This document shows positions 18,770 through 25,695 of a stretch of 64,000 nt of DNA, one piece after another. Every line of letters starts with the position of its first letter. Positions within the stretch are counted from its first letter, which is position 1. Source of the stretch: Alloprevotella sp. (GTDB taxonomy: Bacteria > Bacteroidota > Bacteroidia > Bacteroidales > Bacteroidaceae); contig JAFUZP010000002.1 in NCBI GenBank assembly GCA_017476545.1, forward strand, positions 78,322-142,321, read 5' to 3'. Made by a program: the position numbers and the translations under genes. The notes beneath the pieces were generated by a model that saw nothing but the letters and a program-made list of their open reading frames with translations, was not told the origin of the DNA and made no database searches.

Positions 18770-19226
18770 AACCACAGATTTCTCAGATTTATTATACAAA
18801 TTGCACAGATTTAGTTGATGAAACGCCGAAAGTGAAGGCTGTCCTCGCCGAAATTGATGAGCAAGCCCAGCTTCATGTTCGTCGCCCGTAAATAGTTTAT
18901 CAACTGCGCTTCATGCTCTGGCGCAATAGAGTCTGTTGCCTTTAGTTCTACAATTATTCTGTCATAGCAGACGAAATCTGCGTAATACTTTTTGTTTAGT
19001 TTCGTACCACGATAATAGATATCCAGTTCCTTTTGCTGACAAAAGGGTATGCCAAGCGATGCGAACTCTAACGAAAGAGCTTCTTGGTAAACAGCTTCTA
19101 AAAATCCCCGTCCAAGTGCACCATGTACGGCCATTGCGACACCGATGATGCTGTAGCTCTCGTCCTTGTATGGATAGTATTCCACGTTTCTGTGAAAATT
19201 ATTATAAATTAGTGTAATCTGTGGTT
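18770..19226. repeat. Inverted repeats bracketing the GxxExxY gene
   Basis: AACCACAGATT at 18770-18780 is matched by its inverse complement AATCTGTGGTT at 19216-19226; the right copy touches the uvrA stop codon. Adjacent DNA also carries looser copies (AACCACAAAAGA at about 18749, TTTCTCAGATTT at 18780). The AT-rich unit looks like an inserted cassette. Confidence 0.65.
18811..19185 (-). CDS. GxxExxY protein
   Basis: A 124-residue protein of the GxxExxY family; the name-giving motif is GRGFLEAVYQEAL at about residues 25-37. The conserved core continues with PFCQQKELDIYYRG, YYADFVCYDRIIVELKA (a D...E-x-K pattern of PD-(D/E)XK nuclease-like folds) and INYLRATNMKLGLLINFG. The role of the family is not established. 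The gene and its flanks are AT-richer than the neighbouring uvrA and transporter genes, and it is bracketed by 11-bp inverted repeats, suggesting transfer as a unit. Confidence 0.9.
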   Translation of the reverse strand: MEYYPYKDESYSIIGVAMAVHGALGRGFLEAVYQEALSLEFASLGIPFCQQKELDIYYRGTKLNKKYYADFVCYDRIIVELKATDSIAPEHEAQLINYLRATNMKLGLLINFGEDSLHFRRFIN

Positions 19227-22048
19227 CATCGAATCTTCAGGAACTGCGCCGTGTATCCCTTCCCTTTCTTCGCCACCTGCTCCGGCGTACCCGTTGCGAC
19301 GACGGTGCCGCCGCCGCGCCCGCCTTCAGGTCCCATGTCTATGAGCCAGTCGGCAGCACGTATGACGTCCAGGTTGTGTTCGATGACGATGACCGTGTTT
19401 CCCTTCTCCACCAGTCGGTTCAGCACGCCGAGGAGCACGCGGATGTCCTCGAAGTGGAGCCCCGTTGTCGGTTCGTCGAGGATATAGACCGTGCGTCCCG
19501 TGTCGCGCTTGGAGAGTTCCGTGGCCAACTTCACGCGCTGGCTCTCGCCGCCGCTGAGCGTCGTGCTGCTCTGCCCCAGTTTGATGTATCCGAGGCCCAC
19601 GTCCTGAAGCACCTTTATCTTGTGCAGGATGTTCGGCACGTTCTCGAAGAACTCCACGGCATTGTTGATGGTCATGTCCAGCACGTCGGCAATGTTCTTT
19701 CCCTTGAAGCGCACCTCCAGCGTCTCGCGGTTGTAGCGCTTGCCGTGGCACTCCTCGCAGGGCACATATACGTCCGGCAGGAAGTTCATTTCGATGGTCT
19801 TGTACCCGTTGCCCTTGCACGTATCGCAGCGGCCACCCTTCACGTTGAAGGAGAAGCGCCCCGGCTTGTAACCGCGCATCTTCGCCTCCGGCAGGTTCAC
19901 AAAGAGTTCGCGGATGTCGGAGAACACGCCCGTGTACGTGGCGGGATTCGAGCGCGGCGTGCGTCCGATGGGACTCTGGTCCACGGCCACGACCTTGTCC
20001 ACCAGGTCCAAGCCTTCCAGGCGGTCATAGGCCAGCGGTTCGCGCAGCGAACGGTAGATGTGCCTGGAAAGGATGGGGAGCAGCGTCTCGTTGATGAGCG
20101 TGGACTTTCCGCTTCCGCTGACGCCCGTCACGCAGATGAGCTTCCCGAGAGGGAAGTCCACGGTGATGTTCTTCAGGTTGTTACCACGTGCCCCGATGAG
20201 GCGTAGCTTTTCGCCATTTCCCTTTCGCCTCGTCTCGGGTATTCCCACGCTCCGCTTGCCGTTCAGGTAGTCCGCTGTCAATGTGGAAGTCTTCAGCATT
20301 TCTGCGGGTGTCCCCTGATAGACCACCTCGCCGCCGAGGCGTCCGGCGTAGGGGCCGAGGTCCACGATGTAGTCCGCGGCGCGCATCATGTCCTCGTCGT
20401 GTTCCACGACAATCACCGTGTTCCCGATGTCGCGCAGTTCTTTCAGCGAACGTATGAGGCGCTGGTTGTCGCGTTGGTGGAGGCCTATGCTGGGCTCATC
20501 CAGGATGTACAGCACGTTCACCAGTTGCGACCCTATCTGTGTGGCCAGACGTATGCGCTGGCTTTCTCCACCCGAAAGCGTCATGGTGGCGCGGCTCAGG
20601 GAGAGGTAGTCCAGACCTACGTCGAGCAGGAATTTCAGTCGTGTGCGGAGCTCTTTCAGAATCTCGTGGGCAATGGCAGCCTGCTTGTTCTCAAGCCTTT
20701 CTTCCAGTCCTTCCAGCCACTCGTAGAGTTCGCCGATGTCCATCGCCGCCATTTCCGCGATGTTCTTTCCGTCAATGCGGTAGGACAGGGCCTCCTGGTT
20801 CAGGCGTTGCCCGTGGCAATGGGGGCACTCGGCTTCCTTCGAGAACTGTTCTGCCCAGCGTTGTGCTGCCGCCGTCATCTCCGCGTCCGCCATCTGGCGG
20901 ATGTACTTCACGAGACCGTTGAATTCCACGTACTGATCCTCCGTCGTGTGCATGACGGCGGCGGGGATGCGCAGGCGGTCGGCCTTCCCGTTGAAGATGG
21001 TGTCAAGCGCCTCTTCCGGCAGTTCTTCCACGGGCATGTCTATGTCGCAACCGTACTCTGCCAAGATGGTTTCTATTTCCCAAAAGATGAGTCGGCTTTT
21101 ATATTTACCTAAGGGTGCCAAAGCACCGTCGCGGATGGAAAGCTTGGGATTCGGAATGACTTTCTCCTTGTCCATGACGCTGACGATGCCCAGTCCCTTG
21201 CACTTCGGGCAGGCACCCTGCGTGGAGTTGAAAGAGAAGTTGTTCGGTGCAGGTTCGCGGTAGGAGATACCGCTGACAGGGTCCATCAGCAGTTTACTGT
21301 AGTAGCGCGCTTCATTCGTCTCTGCGTCCAGGACAAGCATCAGTCCCTCGCCGTGTGACAATGTCTGTGCAACGCTTTTCTTCAGCCGTTCCTCGTCCTT
21401 CTCCTGCACGCGCAGTTTATCCACCACCACTTCAATGTCGTGGTTCTTGTAGCGGTCCACCTTCATGCCCGGCTTCACCTCCTGCACCTCGCCGTCCACG
21501 CGCACCGTGAGGAAGCCCTTCTTGCGTATGCTGTCGAAGAGTTCCTTGTAGTGACCCTTTCGGGAGCGCACCAATGGGGCGAGGAGCATCACTTTGCGCC
21601 CCTCGTACCGGTCAAGGATAAGGCGCACCACCTTCTCCTCCGTGTATTTCACCATCCGTTCCCCGCTGATATAAGAATAGGCTTCGCCCGCCCGCGCGTA
21701 AAGAAGGCGCAGGAAGTCGTAAATCTCCGTCACTGTACCTACGGTAGAACGAGGATTCTTGTTCGTTGTCTTTTGTTCTATGGAAATAACAGGTGACAAC
21801 CCCGTAATCTTGTCCACGTCGGGACGCTCCAGGTTGTCAAGGAAGTTGCGCGCGTATGCCGAGAACGTCTCGATGTAACGCCGCTGTCCCTCCGCATAGA
21901 GGGTGTCAAAAGCCAGGGAACTCTTCCCCGAGCCCGATAGGCCGGTGATGACGGTGAGGGAGTGGCGCGGAATTGTGCAGTCCACGTTCTTCAGGTTGTG
22001 GACGCGTGCGCCGGACACGGCGATTTTTCCGCTGTCAGTAGGAGCCAT
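19226..22048 (-). CDS. uvrA: Excinuclease ABC subunit A
   Basis: A 940-residue cytoplasmic DNA-damage sensor of nucleotide excision repair. It has two ABC ATPase modules: Walker A GLSGSGKSSLA and GVSGSGKSTLI, and signatures LSGGESQRIRLA and LSGGESQRVKLA. Zinc-binding pairs are CPKCKGLG/CPHCHGQR in the first module and CDTCKGNG/CEECHGKR in the second. Length is normal for UvrA. It begins 7 bp after the stop of the T9SS-domain gene and is probably cotranscribed with it. Its stop codon abuts an inverted repeat of the GxxExxY cassette. Confidence 0.97.
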   Translation of the reverse strand: MAPTDSGKIAVSGARVHNLKNVDCTIPRHSLTVITGLSGSGKSSLAFDTLYAEGQRRYIETFSAYARNFLDNLERPDVDKITGLSPVISIEQKTTNKNPRSTVGTVTEIYDFLRLLYARAGEAYSYISGERMVKYTEEKVVRLILDRYEGRKVMLLAPLVRSRKGHYKELFDSIRKKGFLTVRVDGEVQEVKPGMKVDRYKNHDIEVVVDKLRVQEKDEERLKKSVAQTLSHGEGLMLVLDAETNEARYYSKLLMDPVSGISYREPAPNNFSFNSTQGACPKCKGLGIVSVMDKEKVIPNPKLSIRDGALAPLGKYKSRLIFWEIETILAEYGCDIDMPVEELPEEALDTIFNGKADRLRIPAAVMHTTEDQYVEFNGLVKYIRQMADAEMTAAAQRWAEQFSKEAECPHCHGQRLNQEALSYRIDGKNIAEMAAMDIGELYEWLEGLEERLENKQAAIAHEILKELRTRLKFLLDVGLDYLSLSRATMTLSGGESQRIRLATQIGSQLVNVLYILDEPSIGLHQRDNQRLIRSLKELRDIGNTVIVVEHDEDMMRAADYIVDLGPYAGRLGGEVVYQGTPAEMLKTSTLTADYLNGKRSVGIPETRRKGNGEKLRLIGARGNNLKNITVDFPLGKLICVTGVSGSGKSTLINETLLPILSRHIYRSLREPLAYDRLEGLDLVDKVVAVDQSPIGRTPRSNPATYTGVFSDIRELFVNLPEAKMRGYKPGRFSFNVKGGRCDTCKGNGYKTIEMNFLPDVYVPCEECHGKRYNRETLEVRFKGKNIADVLDMTINNAVEFFENVPNILHKIKVLQDVGLGYIKLGQSSTTLSGGESQRVKLATELSKRDTGRTVYILDEPTTGLHFEDIRVLLGVLNRLVEKGNTVIVIEHNLDVIRAADWLIDMGPEGGRGGGTVVATGTPEQVAKKGKGYTAQFLKIR

Positions 22049-22055
22049 TGCCGCT

Positions 22056-22751
22056 TCAGTTGATTATGCCCGTGCTTTCCTGGTATCCCCGGAGCAGGTT
22101 GATGGTCTTTTTGATATGGTATCTGCGGCCGTCCGCTCCTTTCGCTTCTATGTGCAGGTAGTATGCCCCGCTCGGGCAGTCGTGTCCGCCCGCGCGGCCG
22201 TCCCATCCGCCCTCGATGTCCGTCCATTCGTAGAGCTTCTTCCCCCAGCGGCTGAAGACCGTCGCGCGGAACTCCACGATGCTGCGGTGTCCCGTCTTCA
22301 CCTTGAAGATGTCGTTGATGCCGTCGCCGTTCGGCGTGAAAGCGTTCGGTGCCTCAAGGTACGATTCGCTGATGCTGATGGCGAAGGGGGTGTCCATCGT
22401 GTAGTCGATGGTGTCCCCTTCGAGTACGAAGCTGACGCGCAGTTCCACGTAGTAGGAGCCGCTCTGCGTGAAGTTGTAGTCCGTGCGCTCGTCGTAGCGC
22501 ACGAGGAAGGGCTCCTCTTCGTTCTGCCGGCTGAACCGCCATTCGTAAAGCGGCGTGTAGTCGCCCGTGTTCTCGGGATTCGCCTCGAAAGTGGCGTACA
22601 TCGGCGCGTTGCCGTCGTACTCGGTGGCTTCTTCGTCCACCATGTCGCCGCCCGTGCAGCGCATCGTGGGGCTGCACGTCGGGCCGTCCTGCGCTGCTGC
22701 CTGCAGGGGCAGGAGCAGGAGGGCGAGCAGGATAGTTGTCGGAGTCTTCAT
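22056..22751 (-). CDS. Secreted protein with gliding-type (CHU_C) T9SS C-terminal domain
   Basis: A 231-residue protein with signal peptide MKTPTTILLALLLLPLQAAA. The C-terminal part, from about residue 140, has PNAFTPNGDGINDIFKV, VFSRWGKKLYEW and GGWDGRAGGHDCPSGAYYLH, the conserved path of the gliding-motility/type-B sorting domain used by type 9 secretion. The N-terminal part has a PKD-like beta-sandwich. It is probably exported to the surface by a T9SS encoded elsewhere. A -7 element TACCTTTG lies 44-51 bp upstream. Linkage to uvrA is probably only transcriptional. Confidence 0.88.
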   Translation of the reverse strand: MKTPTTILLALLLLPLQAAAQDGPTCSPTMRCTGGDMVDEEATEYDGNAPMYATFEANPENTGDYTPLYEWRFSRQNEEEPFLVRYDERTDYNFTQSGSYYVELRVSFVLEGDTIDYTMDTPFAISISESYLEAPNAFTPNGDGINDIFKVKTGHRSIVEFRATVFSRWGKKLYEWTDIEGGWDGRAGGHDCPSGAYYLHIEAKGADGRRYHIKKTINLLRGYQESTGIIN

Positions 22752-22794
22752 CGTTCTTTCGCGTTACGCGCCGGGCGCGGTCGGTTTATCCGTG

Positions 22795-22802
22795 CAAAGG
22801 TA
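22795..22802 (-). promoter_or_regulatory. -7 element for T9SS-domain gene and uvrA
   Basis: TACCTTTG on the minus strand; no clear -33 box. Confidence 0.5.
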
Positions 22803-22937
22803 GGGAATAAATGTGGAAGGAGGAAGTGCTCTCGTGCACTTTTTCGCGCTCGCCGTAGGGTTCGCGTTCCGCCTCCGGCAGGATTTCTGGGCGGCCGCCG
22901 CTCCCTGAGCCTCCGGCGCGTCCCGAGGGCACGCTTC

Positions 22938-23018
22938 TTACCCCTATGGGTAAGCATCCCTAACCCTACGGTCACGGCGCACTAACCCTACGGTCAGTTC
23001 TTCCTGACCCTGCGGTCA
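22938..23018. repeat. Phased palindrome array 3 (four units, 22-bp period)
   Basis: TTACCCCTATGGGTAA, TAACCCTACGGTCA, TAACCCTACGGTCA and TGACCCTGCGGTCA, with centres at 22945.5, 22967.5, 22989.5 and 23011.5. The period is exactly 22 bp. It sits between divergent genes. Confidence 0.85.
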
Positions 23019-23089
23019 GGAGTTTTCCAAATGTGTGCATGATTTGCGTAAAAAGGCGTTAAAAAATGCCGGCTTTGGGGTACGAGAAC

Positions 23090-23120
23090 TTGGTGGATTG
23101 GAAGTGAATGAGTAACTTTG
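23090..23120 (+). promoter_or_regulatory. Promoter of DUF3791/DUF3990 operon
   Basis: TTGG (23090-23093), a 19-bp spacer and TAACTTTG (23113-23120). The first possible start of the downstream frame (23108) lies inside it and can be excluded. Confidence 0.7.
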
Positions 23121-23152
23121 CAAAACAAAGCCGCCAAAAAGGGTGCTATGCA

Positions 23153-23410
23153 ATGCGCCAAGCAATAGGAATGACAAATATTCTGGTTATGTCAGGACTG
23201 ATGATGGATAAAATAGAGTATCTCGTTCTGTTAGTGGCAGAGTTCGCTGCCCGCAGTAAGGTTTCGGAGTCAATGGCTTACCGATACCTCTGCCAGTATG
23301 GTGCTTTGGCGTTATGCGAGAAACACTATAATGTGATGCACACGCTGTCGGTTGACGAGAACATCCGGACCTTGCAGGAGTATTGCCAGAGGAGGGGCGG
23401 GAGCCTATGA
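23153..23410 (+). CDS. DUF3791 family protein
   Basis: An 85-residue small protein. The core KIEYLVLLVAEFAARSKVSESMAYRYL and the C-terminal HYNVMHTLSVDENIRTLQEY follow the pattern of DUF3791, a short helical family usually encoded next to DUF3990. The start is the first ATG after the promoter; 23201 or 23204 (MMDKIEYL) would give the commoner family length. Its stop overlaps the next start (ATGA at 23407). Base composition is clearly more AT-rich than the housekeeping genes, which suggests transfer. A toxin-neutralising or accessory role is inference from context. Confidence 0.8.
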   Translation: MRQAIGMTNILVMSGLMMDKIEYLVLLVAEFAARSKVSESMAYRYLCQYGALALCEKHYNVMHTLSVDENIRTLQEYCQRRGGSL

Positions 23411-23886
23411 AACTCTATCATGGTTCTACTATTGACATTCCAAGGATTGACCTGACAAAGTCCAAGCCTAACAAGGATTTCGGCAAGGCTTTCTACCTGT
23501 CTGATGACGAGCAGCAAGCTTTGGATATGGCACAGTTCAGGGCAGAGTTCGAGGATGCCGCTCCTGTTGTCAATGTATATGGTTTTGACGAAGCGCTATT
23601 TGATGAGTTCCGTGTCAAGCGGTTTGAGGAATACACCGATGAATAGGCGCACTTCGTCTATGACCATCGCACAGAGCCTGAAGGGCGGACGCTACATGAT
23701 TATGACATTGTGTATGGCCCGATAGCCAACGACCGAATCGGTGCGCAGATAACCCGTTACAAGCAAGGGTATATCTCCTTTGATGAGTTCCTGAGGCGCA
23801 TTCAATACATCAAGGGCATGACGTTCCAATACGCTTTCTGCACACAGAGAGCCATAGACAAATTGATAAAGCAGGCGAACGGATGA
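23407..23886 (+). pseudogene. DUF3990 gene interrupted by an in-frame TAG
   Basis: The frame starts KLYHGSTIDIPRIDLTKSKP and continues DFGKAFYLSDDEQQALDMAQ, the N-terminal signature of DUF3990, a family I associate with the ADP-ribosyltransferase-like fold. It reaches TAG at 23644-23646 after 79 codons, then continues open in the same frame for another 79 codons (AHFVYDHRTEPEGRTLHDYD, IVYGPIANDRIGAQIT) to a TGA at 23884-23886. Both ends overlap the neighbours by ATGA. The TAG sits where TGG (Trp) would fit (DE-W-AHF), so one base change explains it. It may be a dead gene, a sequencing error, or a suppressed codon. Confidence 0.85.
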
Positions 23887-24104
23887 AAGTATCTCAGGCA
23901 GAATTCCAGAATATGAAGGAGGAAATAGTCAAGGATCTTATCTCCCGACTGATTGACGAGCGAGGTCTCTCTATGGAGCAGGCATTTGATGCTGTCTATA
24001 CCTCTCGCCTGTTTGAGAAACTGACCGAGCCTGAGACAGGACTCTTCTTCCAGTCTTCCGGCTACGTGTACAGCTATCTGATAGAAGAACTGTATCCGGC
24101 ATAA
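23883..24104 (+). CDS. Small DUF3791-like protein, third gene of operon
   Basis: A 73-residue protein, mostly helical: MKEEIVKDLISRLIDERGLS, then MEQAFDAVYTSRLFEKLTEP and GLFFQSSGYVYSYLIEEL. I recall this type of protein accompanying DUF3990 in Bacteroidales as a second DUF3791-like partner, but the match is from memory. It overlaps the upstream frame by ATGA, so translation was probably coupled. The composition is AT-rich like the rest of the operon. Confidence 0.7.
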   Translation: MKVSQAEFQNMKEEIVKDLISRLIDERGLSMEQAFDAVYTSRLFEKLTEPETGLFFQSSGYVYSYLIEELYPA

Positions 24105-24195
24105 TAATGCGAGGATATGAGTAAGGGCGTGCAGAACAACTAACGGCTCACTATCATTCAGGTATAATACGACAGCGCATTTGCGCGCGAGGCAT

Positions 24196-24233
24196 CGTGG
24201 GCTTCTCCTGTTCCTGAGCAGGGGAAGCCCACG
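24196..24233. terminator. Strong hairpin after DUF3990 operon
   Basis: CGTGGGCTTC pairs with GAAGCCCACG with a further CCTG/CAGG inside. There is no T-run, so termination is uncertain. The 24105-24325 stretch otherwise shows no gene; a 65-codon frame there has no support. Confidence 0.45.
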
Positions 24234-24325
24234 TGGCGTTCAGTGCTCCGATATGATTACTTATCTAACCAATCATGTTATTATCAGAACAAACTTCTAT
24301 GAGAGCCGATTATCCCCTCCCGGGC

Positions 24326-24356
24326 TTGGCCGTGTGGGAATGTTTGCCTACCTTTG
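24326..24356 (+). promoter_or_regulatory. Promoter of leader cassette C
   Basis: TTGG (24326-24329), a 19-bp spacer and TACCTTTG (24349-24356). Confidence 0.75.
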
Positions 24357-24380
24357 CTGCCGAAAACAAAGAACTTGATG

Positions 24381-24506
24381 ATGCCTTACGCGCGTATATA
24401 TAATATAGGTATGTCGGCTTGCGCCCGTGCGGATGCCGACTTAGCCCGTATTTACTGGGCGGGAAGTGCCCGAATTACCCCCCAATACGCTCTGGGAATC
24501 AAGTAG
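24381..24506 (+). CDS. Conserved 41-codon small ORF, leader cassette C
   Basis: The frame reads MPYARIYNIGMSACARADAD, then LARIYWAGSARITPQYALGIK, to TAG at 24504-24506. It resembles copy D most (DADLARIYWAG and ALGIK are shared). In this copy the first hairpin has the outer stem GTCGGC/GCCGAC where copies A and B have GCCTCCGC/GCGGAGGC, so pairing is kept while sequence changes. Start, stop and length are the same as in the other three copies. It leads to the protein gene at 24726 through a terminator. Confidence 0.5.
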   Translation: MPYARIYNIGMSACARADADLARIYWAGSARITPQYALGIK

Positions 24507-24532
24507 TTACAGGTACATACGCAAGCATTGAG

Positions 24533-24575
24533 CGGCGCACTGCGCCCCCTTCGGAGGGGTGTGGTGCGCCGTTTT
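24533..24575 (+). terminator. Terminator/attenuator of leader C
   Basis: CGGCGCAC pairs with GTGCGCCG around GCGCCCC/GGGGTGT, followed by TTTT. Confidence 0.7.
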
Positions 24576-24608
24576 GTGTGTATGCAAGCAGCAACCCGAA
24601 CCCTCCAG

Positions 24609-24638
24609 CCCCCCTCCCGTCCCCCCGAGAGGGGGAGG
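24609..24638. repeat. C-rich/G-rich extragenic hairpin repeat
   Basis: Same element as at 6304-6333; here it is followed by an extra GC-rich insertion before the AT-rich start region. Confidence 0.6.
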
Positions 24639-24725
24639 CGAGGCGCTTACGCGCGGGGAGGCTTGGGGTCGGTGTGAGCGATAATAAACCAATTCCTATT
24701 ATATACAAATTAAAACTACTAAGCA

Positions 24726-25319
24726 ATGAACAATGACAAGCAATTTGGCGGTGCTTTGTGCGCCGGCGGAGGTACTGCGGATGTTGCGGTTGCCGCTCCC
24801 GCGGAGGGTAAGAAGAAGTACGTGAGTCCCACGATGCAGGTTATCCCGCTGGGCCCGCAGCGTATGCTGGCGACGAGCGGGGAGCCGCCCGTACATGTCT
24901 CCATCTTAGGGGTGGTCGATATGTATAGTTTTGGGTGTGAAACATACCTGCCCCCTGAGATTACCTGTGATGATTTTAGGGACGCTAAATTTATTTACCC
25001 ACGCCTTCCCCAGAATCAGAAAATATATGCTTGCGACTGGGGAGGGAGGTATTGCTTTATTAGGGGGCATAAATATGTGAATTTTGGCCCCGGCGGCGAG
25101 GGCTGGGACCAGGCGGACTTCCTTGCTAACGTGCAGTTCCACGAAGGCTGTAGCTTCTCTGTTGACTGGAGCTTGCACGAGTGGGCCGTCGATTTCTACC
25201 CAGGGAACCGCTTCGCTGATAAAGGTTGGGCAGGGTTGGCTATGATTTCCGGGGAGTATAGAGGACGTGCCGTTGAAATAGAATTTATGCTGAGCACCAG
25301 CGAGGTCTGTTCAAACTGA
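24726..25319 (+). CDS. Leader-cassette protein C, unknown function
   Basis: A 197-residue protein without signal peptide or membrane segment. Its first ~50 residues nearly match protein D: KKKYVSPTMQVIPLGPQRML then ATSG, with DNA differences mainly at third bases, so selection acts on the peptide. After SG the sequence becomes unique and AT-richer, with several cysteines. Near the C-terminus it returns to the shared motif GWDQADFLANVQF and ISGEYRGRAVEIEFML. The stretch before the ATG (CAATTCCTATTATATACAAA) is the same as before protein D. It could be a leader plus variable cargo; no enzyme motif is seen. Confidence 0.8.
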   Translation: MNNDKQFGGALCAGGGTADVAVAAPAEGKKKYVSPTMQVIPLGPQRMLATSGEPPVHVSILGVVDMYSFGCETYLPPEITCDDFRDAKFIYPRLPQNQKIYACDWGGRYCFIRGHKYVNFGPGGEGWDQADFLANVQFHEGCSFSVDWSLHEWAVDFYPGNRFADKGWAGLAMISGEYRGRAVEIEFMLSTSEVCSN

Positions 25320-25509
25320 CGGATAACTTGCCGGATACCTGCGGAAGTCCGTCTCTTCCCGCCCGATAACGAGGGGGAGGGTTATGGTTTCCCCAGTGGG
25401 TATCCCGCGGATTGGGGCGGGGTGCGCGGTCGTCGTGGTGGCGGCTGCGCACGTGCTTTTTGTGCGCTCCGCGTAGGGGCCGGAATCGTCCCCGCATTGC
25501 CGCCCATTT

Positions 25510-25571
25510 CAGCAACGCGTTGACGGCACTCTCGTCTATGCGTTGACGGCATCCTCGTCTACGCGTTGCTG
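25510..25571. repeat. 23-bp tandem repeat inside a 10-bp inverted repeat
   Basis: Two full units (25516-25538, 25539-25561) of YGCGTTGACGGCA-YYC-TCGTCTA and a partial third. The outer ends CAGCAACGCG and CGCGTTGCTG are inverse complements. No function is evident. The rest of 25320-25695 has no gene. Confidence 0.7.
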
Positions 25572-25620
25572 ACTCCGGCACCCTTGCGTTGCGGATTTCC
25601 GGTGGCTCGCGGAGATACGA

Positions 25621-25657
25621 CGAACGCCTCCGCACGGGGTGGGTGCGGAGGCGTTCG
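25621..25657 (-). terminator. Hairpin after the alpha-2-macroglobulin gene
   Basis: CGAACGCCTCCGCAC pairs with GTGCGGAGGCGTTCG, a 15-bp perfect stem. There is no T-run on the minus strand, so it may act as a 3' stabiliser rather than a terminator. Confidence 0.5.
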
Positions 25658-25695
25658 GGGGAGGGGGGGGAGCAGCCTGGCGGGGGCGCGGGGAC

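Noticed and set aside
18720-19230. Insertion sequence around the GxxExxY gene
   Set aside because: There is no transposase and no target-site duplication that I can see; only short inverted repeats are present, so it is listed as a cassette rather than an IS.
24181-24378. 65-codon frame between the DUF3990 operon and leader C
   Set aside because: It runs through a hairpin and through the leader C promoter, so it is not a credible gene.
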